Positions 1-10,137 of a stretch of DNA of 64,000 nt are shown piece by piece. Every line of letters starts with the position of its first letter. Position 1 is the stretch's first letter. Position numbers and translations under genes: made by a program. The DNA comes from Microbacterium sp. 67-17 (GTDB taxonomy: Bacteria > Actinomycetota > Actinomycetes > Actinomycetales > Microbacteriaceae), in NCBI RefSeq assembly GCF_001898325.1, contig NZ_MKTR01000007.1, positions 62,001-126,000 on the forward strand. Direction: 5' to 3'. The notes under the pieces were generated by a model that saw only the letters and a program-made list of their open reading frames with translations, searched no databases and was not told where the DNA came from.

Positions 1-1
1 G

Positions 2-1150
2 CAGACGATCGAACAGAAGGCCGTCGCCGGCATGAGCCAGGGGGCGCTGGTTCGCCGCCGGTTCTTCCGCCACAAGCTCGCGATGACCGCCCTCATCGTG
101 CTCGTGCTCATCATCCTTCTCGCGTTCACTTCGGTAGGCACCGTCATCGGGGGTACGGGTTCCCTGCAAGCCGATGCATCTGGAACCCTCACGATCAACG
201 GATGGCGCATCGAGGGCTGGTGGCCCCTGAACTGGTGGACCGCCTACCCCGTCGTCAACGGCGGGGCTCCGACGATCACGTGGTGGCCGTTCAGTCTCGG
301 CGAGCACCCCTTCGGTCAGGACACCCTGGGCAAGGACGTGTTCGCGCAGGTCATGCGCGGCACGCAGCAGTCGATCACCGTCATGTTCCTCGTCGGCCTG
401 GTGTCGCTCGTCGTCGGCGTGAGCCTCGGCGCCGTGTCGGGCTACTTCCGCGGTTGGTCGGACTCGCTCATCATGCGATTCACCGACGTCATCATCATCA
501 TCCCGATCATCGTTCTCGGCTCGATCATGGGGAAGCTGTTCGGCGGCAACGCGTTCGTCTTCGGGCTGTTCCTCGGCATCCTGAGCTGGACGGGACTCGC
601 ACGCCTGGTACGCGGAGATTTCCTCTCGCTTCGAGAACGTGAGTTCGTGGATGCCGCCCGGGTCGCCGGAGCCAGCAACGCGCGCATCATCTTCCGGCAC
701 ATCCTGCCCAACGCGGTAGGTGTGATCATCGTCAACACGACACTGCTCATGAGTGCGGCGGTGCTGACGGAGGCGGCGCTGAGCTTCCTCGGCTTCGGCA
801 TCCAGTACCCGGATGTGTCGCTGGGTCAGATCATTTCGGAGTACCGCGAGGCGTTCCGCACGCGTCCGTGGCTGTTCTGGTGGCCGGGTCTGTTCATCAT
901 TCTGCTTGCCCTGTGCATCAACTTCATCGGCGATGGTCTGCGCGACGCCTTCGACCCGCGCCAGCAAGCGAAGACCAGCCGCCGCAAGGCCGCGCGTGCC
1001 GTCGCCGCGATCCCCTCGGTTCAGGCCGTGACGATGGTCGAGGGACCGACGTCGGAGTCCGATGAACCGTACTCGGATGAGTTCACCGACCTCGGCGGCA
1101 GGTCGGGGCCGCCTGGCGGTCGCGGCGACAGGCCGGGTGATCAGCCGTGA
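2..1150 (+). CDS. Oligopeptide/dipeptide ABC transporter permease (DppC/OppC-like), 5' partial
   Basis: This is an inner-membrane permease of a peptide-type ABC importer. The frame is open from base 2 and reads plausible coding sequence before the ATG at 32, so the gene probably begins outside the window; 32 is the first internal start. About six hydrophobic segments are visible: one near the N-terminus, then an extracytoplasmic stretch rich in Trp, then a core carrying the EAA-type coupling loop (AARVAGASNARIIFRHILPN). The C-terminal 60 residues are hydrophilic and Gly/Pro-rich, beyond the usual end of the family. The gene overlaps the antisense PH-domain gene by 10 bases, and its natural partner, the double ATPase, lies beyond that gene at 1767. 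The family assignment is firm; the substrate is unknown. Confidence 0.9.
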   Translation, partial: QTIEQKAVAGMSQGALVRRRFFRHKLAMTALIVLVLIILLAFTSVGTVIGGTGSLQADASGTLTINGWRIEGWWPLNWWTAYPVVNGGAPTITWWPFSLGEHPFGQDTLGKDVFAQVMRGTQQSITVMFLVGLVSLVVGVSLGAVSGYFRGWSDSLIMRFTDVIIIIPIIVLGSIMGKLFGGNAFVFGLFLGILSWTGLARLVRGDFLSLREREFVDAARVAGASNARIIFRHILPNAVGVIIVNTTLLMSAAVLTEAALSFLGFGIQYPDVSLGQIISEYREAFRTRPWLFWWPGLFIILLALCINFIGDGLRDAFDPRQQAKTSRRKAARAVAAIPSVQAVTMVEGPTSESDEPYSDEFTDLGGRSGPPGGRGDRPGDQP

Positions 1151-1737
1151 GGCAGCACGAGGCTCACCGCGGCGGCGGCGGCAAGCGCGGTGGTGCCGGC
1201 GATCAGCAGCGGATGCCACGTCAGCGCGGTCTGGCCAACGGCCGCGGTGCCTTCCCGTCGGTGACGCTCCAGCTCGCGGCGCACGAGGCCGGCGGCGTCG
1301 CCCGATGCGGTTCCTTCGGCATCCGACGGACGGCGCGTGTCGTCATCTCCCGGCGTGTGAGTCACGTCGGCGCGCTGCGTCGACAGGGCTTGGCGGGCGC
1401 CGGGCGCGGGCGCTGCCCAGGCGCGGATGACGCGGCCGCCGCGCGTGCGGATCGTGAGCGCGAAGCGCGAATCGACGCTGTCGATGTCACCCCAGGGCAC
1501 ACGGTACGTGCGCACAAGGTTGCTGATCTCGACGAAACCTTCCGACACGCGAACGTACGGGCGCAGGTACAGCAGCCAAGCGCCCCAGCCGAGCAGGACG
1601 ACAGGCCACGCCCAGCGGGCGAGATCGAGAAGACCGCCGTCTATGGCGATGAACACCAGCGCAGCTGCCGCGATCACCAAGGCAATCGCGGCGATGATCA
1701 TGCCGCCGCGAGGGCGAAGAGTGACCGGTTCGGGCAT
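1141..1737 (-). CDS. Membrane protein with bacterial PH domain
   Basis: The protein has 198 residues. I take the ATG at 1737 (MPEPVTLRPRGG) rather than the longer open frame back to 1836, which would run into the divergent ATPase gene. Two hydrophobic segments at about residues 10-55 are followed by a beta-rich stretch (YVRVSEGFVEISNLV, VPWGDIDSVDSR) typical of small actinobacterial PH-domain proteins. A polar linker and a last hydrophobic segment near the C-terminus follow. It lies antisense between the two sense-strand components of a peptide ABC transporter and fills the 616-base gap between them almost exactly. Function is unknown; PH-domain proteins of this kind are usually membrane-associated. 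Confidence 0.75.
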   Translation of the reverse strand: MPEPVTLRPRGGMIIAAIALVIAAAALVFIAIDGGLLDLARWAWPVVLLGWGAWLLYLRPYVRVSEGFVEISNLVRTYRVPWGDIDSVDSRFALTIRTRGGRVIRAWAAPAPGARQALSTQRADVTHTPGDDDTRRPSDAEGTASGDAAGLVRRELERHRREGTAAVGQTALTWHPLLIAGTTALAAAAAVSLVLPHG

Positions 1738-1766
1738 GCGCCCATCCTGACACGGGAGAACGAACG

Positions 1767-3506
1767 ATGACCTCTGATCAGCCGCGCACCGGCGGGCGTA
1801 TGGGCCGGAAGGATCGGGCAGCGGCGAAGGCTGCAATACCGAACTCCGGACCGGCCCTCTCGGTCTCCAACCTCGGTGTCGAGTTCTTCGTCGGCGGGAC
1901 CTGGGTGGCAGCTGCCAAGCACGTCAGCTATGACCTCATGCCCGGCAAGGTGCTGGCAGTTGTGGGTGAGTCCGGCTCGGGAAAGAGCACGAGCAGCATG
2001 GCGATCATGGGCCTGTTGCCCAAGAGCGCCAGGGTGACCGGCAGTGCAAAGCTTGCCGGCACGGAGCTGATCGGGGCCAGGCCTGAGGCGCTGCGTAAGG
2101 TCCGCGGCGAGGGGATCGCGGCGATCTTCCAGGAGCCGATGACGGCCCTCAACCCCGTCTACACGGTGGGGTTCCAGATTTCCGAGGCGCTCATGACGCA
2201 CCGGCCGGGGATGACGCGCAAGCAGGCCAAGGAGCGTTCGCTTGAGCTGCTGAGGCTTGTCGAGATGCCCGACCCCCTGAAGGCGTTCAACTCGTACCCG
2301 CACCAGCTCTCGGGCGGTCAGCGCCAGCGGGCCATGATCGCTCAGTCGATCTCGCTCGAGCCCCGCGTTCTCGTCGCCGACGAGCCGACGACAGCCCTGG
2401 ATGTCACGGTGCAGGCCGAGATCCTCGATCTGCTGCGCAACCTGCACACGAAGCTCGACTCCGCCATCATCCTCATCACCCACGACATGGGCGTGGTGGC
2501 CGACATGGCCGATGACGTCATGGTGATGAAGGACGGCGACGTCGTCGAATACGGGTCCGCCTCGCAGGTCTTCGGCGAGGCCGAGCATCCCTATACCCGA
2601 GCGCTCATGGCATCCGTGCCCCACTTGGGTTTGGGTGAAGCCCGGGTTGAAGAGGAAGCGCACCGCGACGAGTCGACGGCGGCGCTGCGCCTCGAGAACG
2701 TCTCAATCGAGTATCCCAAGCGCGGTCGCGTGCCCGCTTTCCGCGCAGTGTCGGATGCCACGCTGTCGATCCGGCCGGGCGAGGTGCTCGGGCTCGTGGG
2801 TGAGTCGGGGTCGGGCAAGACGACGATCGCGCGTGCCATCGTCGGCCTCGTGCCCGTCGCGGAGGGAAGCCTTCGCGTCGCGGGCCAGGACATGGTCGGG
2901 GTCAGCCCCAAGGAACTGCGCGCAGTACGCCGCAAGCTCGGGATCGTGTTCCAGGATCCCGGCTCGTCGCTGAACCCGCGCTGGCCCGTCGGCGAGTCGA
3001 TCGGCGAGCCGCTCGAGCTCGCCGGTCGTGATCGCAAAGAGATCTCCAAGCGGGTCGAGGATCTGCTTGACCTCGTTGAGTTGCCGCGCGATTTCCGCAA
3101 CCGGTACCCGCACGAGCTCTCGGGTGGACAGCGTCAGCGCATCGGTATCGCCCGCGCTCTGGCCCTCGATCCCACTGTCCTGGTGGCCGATGAGCCCACG
3201 AGCGCGCTGGATGTCTCGGTTCAGGCGCGCGTGCTCGAACTGTTGCAGGCGATCCAGAAGGAAAAGCAGTTCGCGACGCTGTTCGTGACACACGATCTCG
3301 CCGTGGTCGACCTGCTGGCTGACCGGATCGCTGTGATGCAGCACGGAAAGATTGTCGAGCAGGGCACGAAGGAGCAGATTCTGCGCAACCCGCAGGATGA
3401 CTACACCAAGCGGCTCATCGCGGCAGTGCCCGTTCCGGATCCCGCTGAGCAGCGGCAGCGTCGCGAGGCTCGCGCGGCGCTCCTGGCCGAGCAGAAGTCC
3501 GCCTAA
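1767..3506 (+). CDS. Peptide ABC transporter ATPase with two fused nucleotide-binding domains (DppD-DppF type)
   Basis: The 579-residue protein energises the peptide importer whose permease ends at 1150. It has two complete ABC domains in tandem. The first has Walker A GESGSGKS at residues 67-74, a Q-loop (FQEPMTALNP), signature LSGGQRQR, Walker B LVADEPT and H-loop THD. The second half repeats all of these (GESGSGKTT, FQDPGSSLNP, LSGGQRQRIGIARAL, VADEPTSALDV, THD). Both halves end with the oligopeptide-type region around HPYTRAL and DDYTKRL. A GGGAG Shine-Dalgarno sequence lies about 10 bases before the ATG. The single-polypeptide form is common in actinobacteria. All catalytic motifs look intact. 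Confidence 0.95.
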   Translation: MTSDQPRTGGRMGRKDRAAAKAAIPNSGPALSVSNLGVEFFVGGTWVAAAKHVSYDLMPGKVLAVVGESGSGKSTSSMAIMGLLPKSARVTGSAKLAGTELIGARPEALRKVRGEGIAAIFQEPMTALNPVYTVGFQISEALMTHRPGMTRKQAKERSLELLRLVEMPDPLKAFNSYPHQLSGGQRQRAMIAQSISLEPRVLVADEPTTALDVTVQAEILDLLRNLHTKLDSAIILITHDMGVVADMADDVMVMKDGDVVEYGSASQVFGEAEHPYTRALMASVPHLGLGEARVEEEAHRDESTAALRLENVSIEYPKRGRVPAFRAVSDATLSIRPGEVLGLVGESGSGKTTIARAIVGLVPVAEGSLRVAGQDMVGVSPKELRAVRRKLGIVFQDPGSSLNPRWPVGESIGEPLELAGRDRKEISKRVEDLLDLVELPRDFRNRYPHELSGGQRQRIGIARALALDPTVLVADEPTSALDVSVQARVLELLQAIQKEKQFATLFVTHDLAVVDLLADRIAVMQHGKIVEQGTKEQILRNPQDDYTKRLIAAVPVPDPAEQRQRREARAALLAEQKSA

Positions 3507-3550
3507 AGCGGGAGAACGCTTCGCTCAGCTGGCCGCAAGCGGTCCTGAGA

Positions 3551-3556
3551 TATCCT
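3551..3556 (+). promoter_or_regulatory. Possible -10 box for typA
   Basis: TATCCT lies 47 bases before the typA ATG. It would give a leader of about 40 bases that includes the AAGGA Shine-Dalgarno at 3592-3596. No convincing -35 hexamer is visible. Confidence 0.35.
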
Positions 3557-3603
3557 GGAAGGCGCCGGCATCCCGGCCGCCTCCCCACCCCAAGGATTCC
3601 CTC

Positions 3604-5514
<1,911 letters not shown>

Positions 5515-5608
5515 CCGGCGACCTCGGGCGCGCCTTTATCTCGCCTCGTTCGCGACGGGAGGGTGCCGTCGACTGCGCGCAAGCTCGCGACCTGAGAGGA
5601 TGGCGAGC

Positions 5609-6391
5609 ATGCCGTCGAGCGAGTCTCTGTCGCAACCCGATGGAACGGATGCGGCGCGCGCTGCGTGGCGCCAGGGCCTGAGTGTCGCTCTCGCGACGAG
5701 TGCCTACGGCATATCGTTCGGCGCGCTTTCGGTAGCGGCAGGACTCGATGTCTGGCAGACCTGCATCCTCAGCCTCGTCATGTTCACCGGAGGCTCGCAG
5801 TTCGCCTTCGTGGGAGTGATCTCCGCCGGGGGACTCGCGGCGATCCCGGCAGCTGTCGCATCGGCCGCGCTCTTGGGTGTGCGAAACGTCGCGTACGGCA
5901 TCCGGATGTCGACCCTGTTGCCTCCGGGGCGCTTCACCCGCATCGCGGCGCCCCACTTCACGATCGACGAGTCCACGGCAGTCGCTCTCGCGCAGCCGAC
6001 GCCGCGCGCACGAACCGTCGGCTTCTGGGTCACCGGCATCGGTATCTACATCGGGTGGAACCTCTCGACCCTCGTGGGTGCGCTCCTGGGCGACGTGCTC
6101 GGCGACCCGCGCGCGTACGGATTGGACGCCGCGGCCGCAGCAGCCTTCCTCGCCTTGCTGTGGCCTCGTCTGCGCGGGAGGCAGCCGATCGTCGTGGGGA
6201 TCGCGGCTGCCGTGGTGGCTACCGTGCTCACGCCTTCGCTCATGCCTGGCCTTCCGGTGCTGATCGCCGCTGTGGTTGCGATTGTGGTCGGCTGGTTCGA
6301 CTGGGGGTCGCGGCCGCAGACCGATCGGGATGCTCGGCCCGGAGGCCCCGATGAACCCGACGATGTGCCAGAACGGGTGGGGCTGCCGTGA
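5609..6391 (+). CDS. azlC: AzlC family branched-chain amino acid permease subunit
   Basis: This is the large subunit of an AzlCD-type exporter, 260 residues with about seven to eight hydrophobic helices. The AzlC signatures are clear near the N-terminus (AYGISFGALSVAAGL, LVMFTGGSQFAFVGVI) and in the middle (GVRNVAYGIRMS, HFTIDESTAVA). I choose the ATG at 5609 because GAGAGG at 5594-5599 is then nine bases upstream; the in-frame ATG at 5600 would abut that motif. The C-terminal 30 residues are polar. It overlaps azlD by four bases (GTGA), so the two are probably translated in a fixed ratio. AzlCD exports branched-chain amino acids in Bacillus and the related BrnFE does so in Corynebacterium; the substrate here is inferred. 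Confidence 0.88.
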   Translation: MPSSESLSQPDGTDAARAAWRQGLSVALATSAYGISFGALSVAAGLDVWQTCILSLVMFTGGSQFAFVGVISAGGLAAIPAAVASAALLGVRNVAYGIRMSTLLPPGRFTRIAAPHFTIDESTAVALAQPTPRARTVGFWVTGIGIYIGWNLSTLVGALLGDVLGDPRAYGLDAAAAAAFLALLWPRLRGRQPIVVGIAAAVVATVLTPSLMPGLPVLIAAVVAIVVGWFDWGSRPQTDRDARPGGPDEPDDVPERVGLP

Positions 6392-6702
6392 CGCTGTGGA
6401 GCGCGATCGCGCTGGCGTCTGTCATCTGCCTGGCGCTCAAGGTGACCGGGTATCTCGTTCCGCCCTGCTTGCTTGAGGCGCCTCGACCCGCGCGGATCGC
6501 CGACCTCCTGACGGTCGCCCTCCTCGCTGCGCTCGTGTCCGTGCAAACGCTCGGGGTCGGGCAGCAGATCGTGGTGGATGCCCGCGTCCCCGCCGTGCTC
6601 GTGGCTGCCGGTCTGCTCCTGCTGCGCGCGCCGTTCCTCGTCGTGGTGGTTGCTGCGGCTGCGGTAGCGGCAGCGCTGCGGTGGTGGGGCCTAGCTGTCT
6701 GA
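6388..6702 (+). CDS. azlD: AzlD domain-containing small permease subunit
   Basis: The 104-residue protein has three to four predicted helices and is the small partner of the AzlC protein encoded immediately upstream. Start is GTG within the GTGA overlap with the azlC stop. The conserved AzlD-like stretch spans ALKVTGYLVPPCLLEAPRPAR, followed by the hydrophobic helices LLTVALLAALVSVQTLGVG and VPAVLVAAGLLLLRAPFLVVVV. It likely forms a heteromeric amino-acid exporter with AzlC in the cytoplasmic membrane. Confidence 0.85.
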   Translation: MTLWSAIALASVICLALKVTGYLVPPCLLEAPRPARIADLLTVALLAALVSVQTLGVGQQIVVDARVPAVLVAAGLLLLRAPFLVVVVAAAAVAAALRWWGLAV

Positions 6703-6725
6703 GGTTTCGCACAGCACCGCCGCGA

Positions 6726-6731
6726 TACAGT
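6726..6731 (+). promoter_or_regulatory. Leaderless -10 box
   Basis: TACAGT ends six bases before the GTG at 6738. This is the spacing expected if transcription starts at the start codon. No Shine-Dalgarno is present. Confidence 0.6.
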
Positions 6732-6737
6732 GATGCG

Positions 6738-7121
6738 GTGCCGCGCTTCTCGTTCGTTCGCCTTGCCGCGTGGGTCGTCGCGTTGATCGTCGGTGCGATC
6801 TACGGGGCCGCGGGCACCGTCAGCCATGCGTACCGGGTGTTCGGGATACCGGTGGGGCTTGTGCTGGCCATGGTGGCGGGGGCGGCAATCATCATCGCGG
6901 TGCGCCTGCTCACGGCTGACCGGTGGGCCGCGCTTGCCACCGGGGTTGGCGCCATGGGCGTCACGGTCGTGCTCTCGGGCACGGGAGCCGGTGGCTCGGT
7001 CATTGTGCCGCAGTCGATCCTGGGCGTCGTGTGGACGTTGTGGCTGCCCCTTGTGACGGCCTTCGTTGTCGCCTGGCCCGAGCGTGTCGATCGCGGCCGG
7101 GCGGCTGAGGCAGCCGACTAG
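6738..7121 (+). CDS. Small integral membrane protein (possibly DUF6113)
   Basis: The protein has 127 residues and four hydrophobic helices, with little polar sequence apart from a short acidic C-terminus. The GTG start at 6738 is supported by a TACAGT -10 box six bases upstream; an in-frame ATG at 6681 lies inside azlD. Its place directly before the ferredoxin gene recalls small membrane proteins found near mshB/fdxA in other actinobacteria, which is the only reason DUF6113 is suggested. Its stop codon TAG is part of the -10 box of fdxA. No function can be read from the sequence. Confidence 0.65.
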   Translation: MPRFSFVRLAAWVVALIVGAIYGAAGTVSHAYRVFGIPVGLVLAMVAGAAIIIAVRLLTADRWAALATGVGAMGVTVVLSGTGAGGSVIVPQSILGVVWTLWLPLVTAFVVAWPERVDRGRAAEAAD

Positions 7122-7124
7122 ACT
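7119..7124 (+). promoter_or_regulatory. Leaderless -10 box of fdxA, overlapping the upstream stop codon
   Basis: TAGACT ends seven bases before the fdxA GTG. Its first three bases are the TAG stop of the preceding membrane-protein gene. Confidence 0.65.
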
Positions 7125-7131
7125 TGCACTC

Positions 7132-7452
7132 GTGACGTATGTGATCGCCCTTCCGTGCGTCGATGTCAAGGATCGTGCCTGCATCGACGAGTGCCCCGTC
7201 GACTGCATCTATGAGGGGGAACGCAGCCTCTACATCCATCCGGATGAGTGTGTCGACTGCGGCGCTTGCGAGCCCGTGTGCCCCGTTGAGGCGATCTACT
7301 ACGAAGATGACCTGCCCGAGGAATGGCAGGACTACTACAAGGCGAATGTCGAGTTCTTCGATGACCTCGGCTCGCCCGGTGGGGCGGCCAAGGTCGGGGT
7401 GATCCCCAAGGATCACCCGATCATTGCCGCGCTGCCGCCGCAGAACCACTGA
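7132..7452 (+). CDS. fdxA: Seven-iron type ferredoxin FdxA/FdxC
   Basis: This small soluble electron carrier has 106 residues. It carries the C-x7-C-x3-C-P arrangement (residues 9-25) followed by C-x2-C-x2-C-x3-C-P (DECVDCGACEPVCP), the pattern of 3Fe-4S/4Fe-4S ferredoxins of actinobacteria. An acidic C-terminal half (YYEDDLPEEW) is also typical. GTG at 7132 is chosen because TAGACT lies seven bases upstream and the protein then begins VTYVIALPC as in relatives. The fdxA-dapC adjacency is conserved in actinobacteria, although no direct link to lysine synthesis is established. Confidence 0.93.
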   Translation: MTYVIALPCVDVKDRACIDECPVDCIYEGERSLYIHPDECVDCGACEPVCPVEAIYYEDDLPEEWQDYYKANVEFFDDLGSPGGAAKVGVIPKDHPIIAALPPQNH

Positions 7453-7468
7453 TCCCGGGCTCCGACGG

Positions 7469-8575
7469 ATGGGCGTCGCCGACCTGGCCGATTACCCGTG
7501 GGACGCGATGGCGCCCTACGCCGCGCAGGCCCGCTCGCACCCAGACGGGATGGTCGATCTTTCGATCGGTTCGCCGGTAGATCCGACTCCCGAGGTGATC
7601 GCGCGAGCTCTTGCCGCCTCGACCGACGCGCACGCCTACCCGCAGACGGTCGGCACCCCGTTGCTGCGCGAGGCAATCGTCGACTGGTACGCGCGTCGTC
7701 GGGAAGTCCCGGGGCTCACGATTGACGCTGTGCTCCCGACCATCGGGTCGAAGGAACTCGTCGCCCTCCTGCCGCTGCTCCTGGGCCTCGGACCGGGAGA
7801 TGTCGTCGTACACCCGGTGGCGGCTTACCCGACGTATGAGGTTGGAGCACGCGTTGTCGGCGCAACCCCGATTGCCACTGATGATCCGGAACAGTGGCCC
7901 GAGAACACGCGGCTGGTCTGGGTGAACTCGCCGGGGAATCCCGACGGCGCGGTGCTGGATGCCGCAGCGCTTCGTGTCGCCCGTGACCGGGCGAAGGAGC
8001 TCGGCGCGGTGCTCGCGAGCGACGAGTGCTATGCCGAACTCGGGTGGGATGCGCCGTGGGATCGCGAGGCGATTCCGTCGGCGCTGGACCCCCGCGTAAC
8101 CGACGGGGACAACACCGGGATCTTGTCGGTGTATTCGCTGAGCAAGCAGTCGAACCTTGCCGGATACCGCGCAGCTTTCGTCGCCGGGGACACCGAGATC
8201 ATCGAACGGATGCTGACAGCTCGTAAACACCTGGGGCTGATGCCGCCTGCGCCCGTTCAGGCTGCCATGGCCGCGGCCCTGCGTGATGACGAGCATGTCG
8301 CCGAGCAGCGCGAGCTGTACCGGCAGCGGCGCGAGGTACTTCGCCCTGCCGTCGAGGAGGCCGGTTTCCGGGTCGATCGCAGCGAAGCCGGCCTGTATCT
8401 GTGGCTCACCCGCGGTGAGGACGCCTGGAACTCGGTCGCGTGGTTCGCGCAGCGCGGCATCCTCGTGGGGCCTGGTGTCTTCTATGGGGCACAGCACACA
8501 CACCACGTCCGGTTGTCCTTGACGGCAACCGATGAGCGCATTGCCGCCGCGGCGGACCGCCTCCGCCGTGGTTAG
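7469..8575 (+). CDS. dapC: Succinyldiaminopimelate transaminase DapC
   Basis: This class I/II PLP-dependent aminotransferase has 368 residues. It converts N-succinyl-2-amino-6-ketopimelate to N-succinyl-LL-diaminopimelate in lysine and peptidoglycan synthesis. The N-terminus DYPWDAMAPYAAQARSHPDG and motif SIGSPVDPTP fit actinobacterial DapC. The Schiff-base lysine is K226 in SLSKQSNLAGYR, with the expected substrate motif NSPGNPDG. Start ATG at 7469 gives the family-like N-terminus and lies 16 bases after fdxA. No clear Shine-Dalgarno is seen, so translation may be coupled to fdxA. dapD and dapE lie 2-3 kb downstream. Confidence 0.93.
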   Translation: MGVADLADYPWDAMAPYAAQARSHPDGMVDLSIGSPVDPTPEVIARALAASTDAHAYPQTVGTPLLREAIVDWYARRREVPGLTIDAVLPTIGSKELVALLPLLLGLGPGDVVVHPVAAYPTYEVGARVVGATPIATDDPEQWPENTRLVWVNSPGNPDGAVLDAAALRVARDRAKELGAVLASDECYAELGWDAPWDREAIPSALDPRVTDGDNTGILSVYSLSKQSNLAGYRAAFVAGDTEIIERMLTARKHLGLMPPAPVQAAMAAALRDDEHVAEQRELYRQRREVLRPAVEEAGFRVDRSEAGLYLWLTRGEDAWNSVAWFAQRGILVGPGVFYGAQHTHHVRLSLTATDERIAAAADRLRRG

Positions 8576-8658
8576 ACCCCGTGCCGGCCGCACCCCTCAC
8601 AGCGCCGCGCCGGGGCAATACTGCGAGGGTTCCTCTATCGAATCCGCCAGCGCTTTGG

Positions 8659-8693
8659 CTGTGCGCACAGTAGGCCGAGCCGACTACTAGGCT
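8659..8693 (+). promoter_or_regulatory. Putative gltA promoter with a 12-bp palindrome in the -35 region
   Basis: CTGTGCGCACAG at 8659-8670 is a perfect palindrome. It ends 17 bases before the TAGGCT -10-like box at 8688-8693. The resulting leader of about 95 bases reaches the AAGGAGG Shine-Dalgarno of gltA. The palindrome sits where a regulator would compete with RNA polymerase. Its identity is unknown. Confidence 0.45.
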
Positions 8694-8793
8694 GTAATGG
8701 CAGCCCGGGCACCGATGCGTGCTTGGACGGCTCCGCGAGGCGGCGAACCCGTCCCGGTGCCGACGACAGCCCCAGACAATGCAAGGAGGCGCC

Positions 8794-10089
8794 GTGGACG
8801 ACGCGCAGACCCCGCAGGACAAGGCCATCCTGACCGTCGGTGATCGGACCGCCGAGTTCCCCGTGCTCCACGGCACAGACGGGGTGCCGAGCATCGACGT
8901 CGCAACACTTACCCGGCAGACCGGGGTCACGGCTTTGGACTACGGGTTCGTCAACACGGCATCGACGAAGTCGGCGATCACCTACATCGACGGGGATGCC
9001 GGCATCCTGCGCTACCGCGGCTATCCGATCGAGCAGCTCGCGACGCACAGTACGTACCTTGAGGTCGCGTGGCTGCTCATCTACGGTGAGCTGCCGACTG
9101 CCGACGAACTCGCAGCGTTCGACAACCGCATTCGTCGCCACACACTGCTTCACGAGGACCTCAAGCGCTTCTTCGGTTCGCTGCCTCCGACGGCGCACCC
9201 GATGTCGGTGCTCTCGGCGGCGACCGCGGCCCTGTCGACCTACTACGAAGACGAGTCCGATCCTCACAACCCCGAGCACGTCGAGGTCAACACGATCCGG
9301 CTTCTCGCGAAGCTTCCGGTCATCGCGGCGTACGCCCACAAGAAGAGCATCGGTCAGGCGTTCCTCTACCCCGACAACTCGATGAGCTTCGTCGACAACT
9401 TCCTCAAGCTCAACTTCGGTGTCCTGTCCGAGCTGTACGAGGTCAACCCCGTCGTCTCCCGCGCACTCGAGCGGTTGCTGATCCTGCACGAGGACCACGA
9501 GCAGAACGCGTCCACCTCGACGGTGCGCCTGGTCGGCTCGACCGGCGCCAACCAGTTCTCGTCGATCTCGGCGGGCATCAACGCGCTCTACGGCCCGCTT
9601 CACGGCGGCGCGAACGAGGCGGTTCTCTCGATGCTCGCCCGCATCCGTGACTCGGGTGAGAGCGTCGAGCGTTTCGTCGAGCGGGTCAAGAACAAAGAAG
9701 ACGGTGTCAAGCTCATGGGCTTCGGTCACCGGGTCTACAAGAACTACGACCCGCGGGCCAAGCTCGTCAAGGAGTCAGCCGACGAGGTGCTCTCGGAACT
9801 CGGCGTGCACGACCCGCTGCTGGATCTTGCCAAGCAGCTCGAAGAGATCGCCCTCAACGACGACTACTTCAAGGAGCGACGGCTCTACCCGAACGTCGAT
9901 TTCTACACCGGCGTCATGTACAAGGCGATGGGCTTCCCAACGCGCATGTTCACCGTGCTGTTCGCGATCGGTCGCCTTCCGGGGTGGCTCGCGCACTGGC
10001 GCGAGATGAACGGCGACCCGCAGACCAAGATCGGTCGGCCGCAGCAGCTGTACACGGGCGCACCCGAGCGCATGTACCCGGGCGTCTGA
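8794..10089 (+). CDS. gltA: Citrate synthase
   Basis: This hexameric type II-like citrate synthase (431 residues) condenses acetyl-CoA and oxaloacetate as the entry step of the TCA cycle. The GTG at 8794 follows AAGGAGG (8783-8789) by four bases; an ATG at 8779 would put that motif inside the gene. Catalytic landmarks are GPLHGGANEAVLSML, GFGHRVYKNYDPRAKL and FYTGVMYKAMGFP (His, His and Asp of the active site). The N-terminal domain TVGDRTAEFPVLHGTDGVPSI is characteristic of actinobacterial GltA. It is preceded by a 218-base non-coding stretch holding a likely promoter and palindrome, so it is probably monocistronic. Confidence 0.97.
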   Translation: MDDAQTPQDKAILTVGDRTAEFPVLHGTDGVPSIDVATLTRQTGVTALDYGFVNTASTKSAITYIDGDAGILRYRGYPIEQLATHSTYLEVAWLLIYGELPTADELAAFDNRIRRHTLLHEDLKRFFGSLPPTAHPMSVLSAATAALSTYYEDESDPHNPEHVEVNTIRLLAKLPVIAAYAHKKSIGQAFLYPDNSMSFVDNFLKLNFGVLSELYEVNPVVSRALERLLILHEDHEQNASTSTVRLVGSTGANQFSSISAGINALYGPLHGGANEAVLSMLARIRDSGESVERFVERVKNKEDGVKLMGFGHRVYKNYDPRAKLVKESADEVLSELGVHDPLLDLAKQLEEIALNDDYFKERRLYPNVDFYTGVMYKAMGFPTRMFTVLFAIGRLPGWLAHWREMNGDPQTKIGRPQQLYTGAPERMYPGV

Positions 10090-10137
10090 GAGAGCTGCTG
10101 CGCCGGGCCGCCGCGCGGAATCTGGCATTCTGAACGG

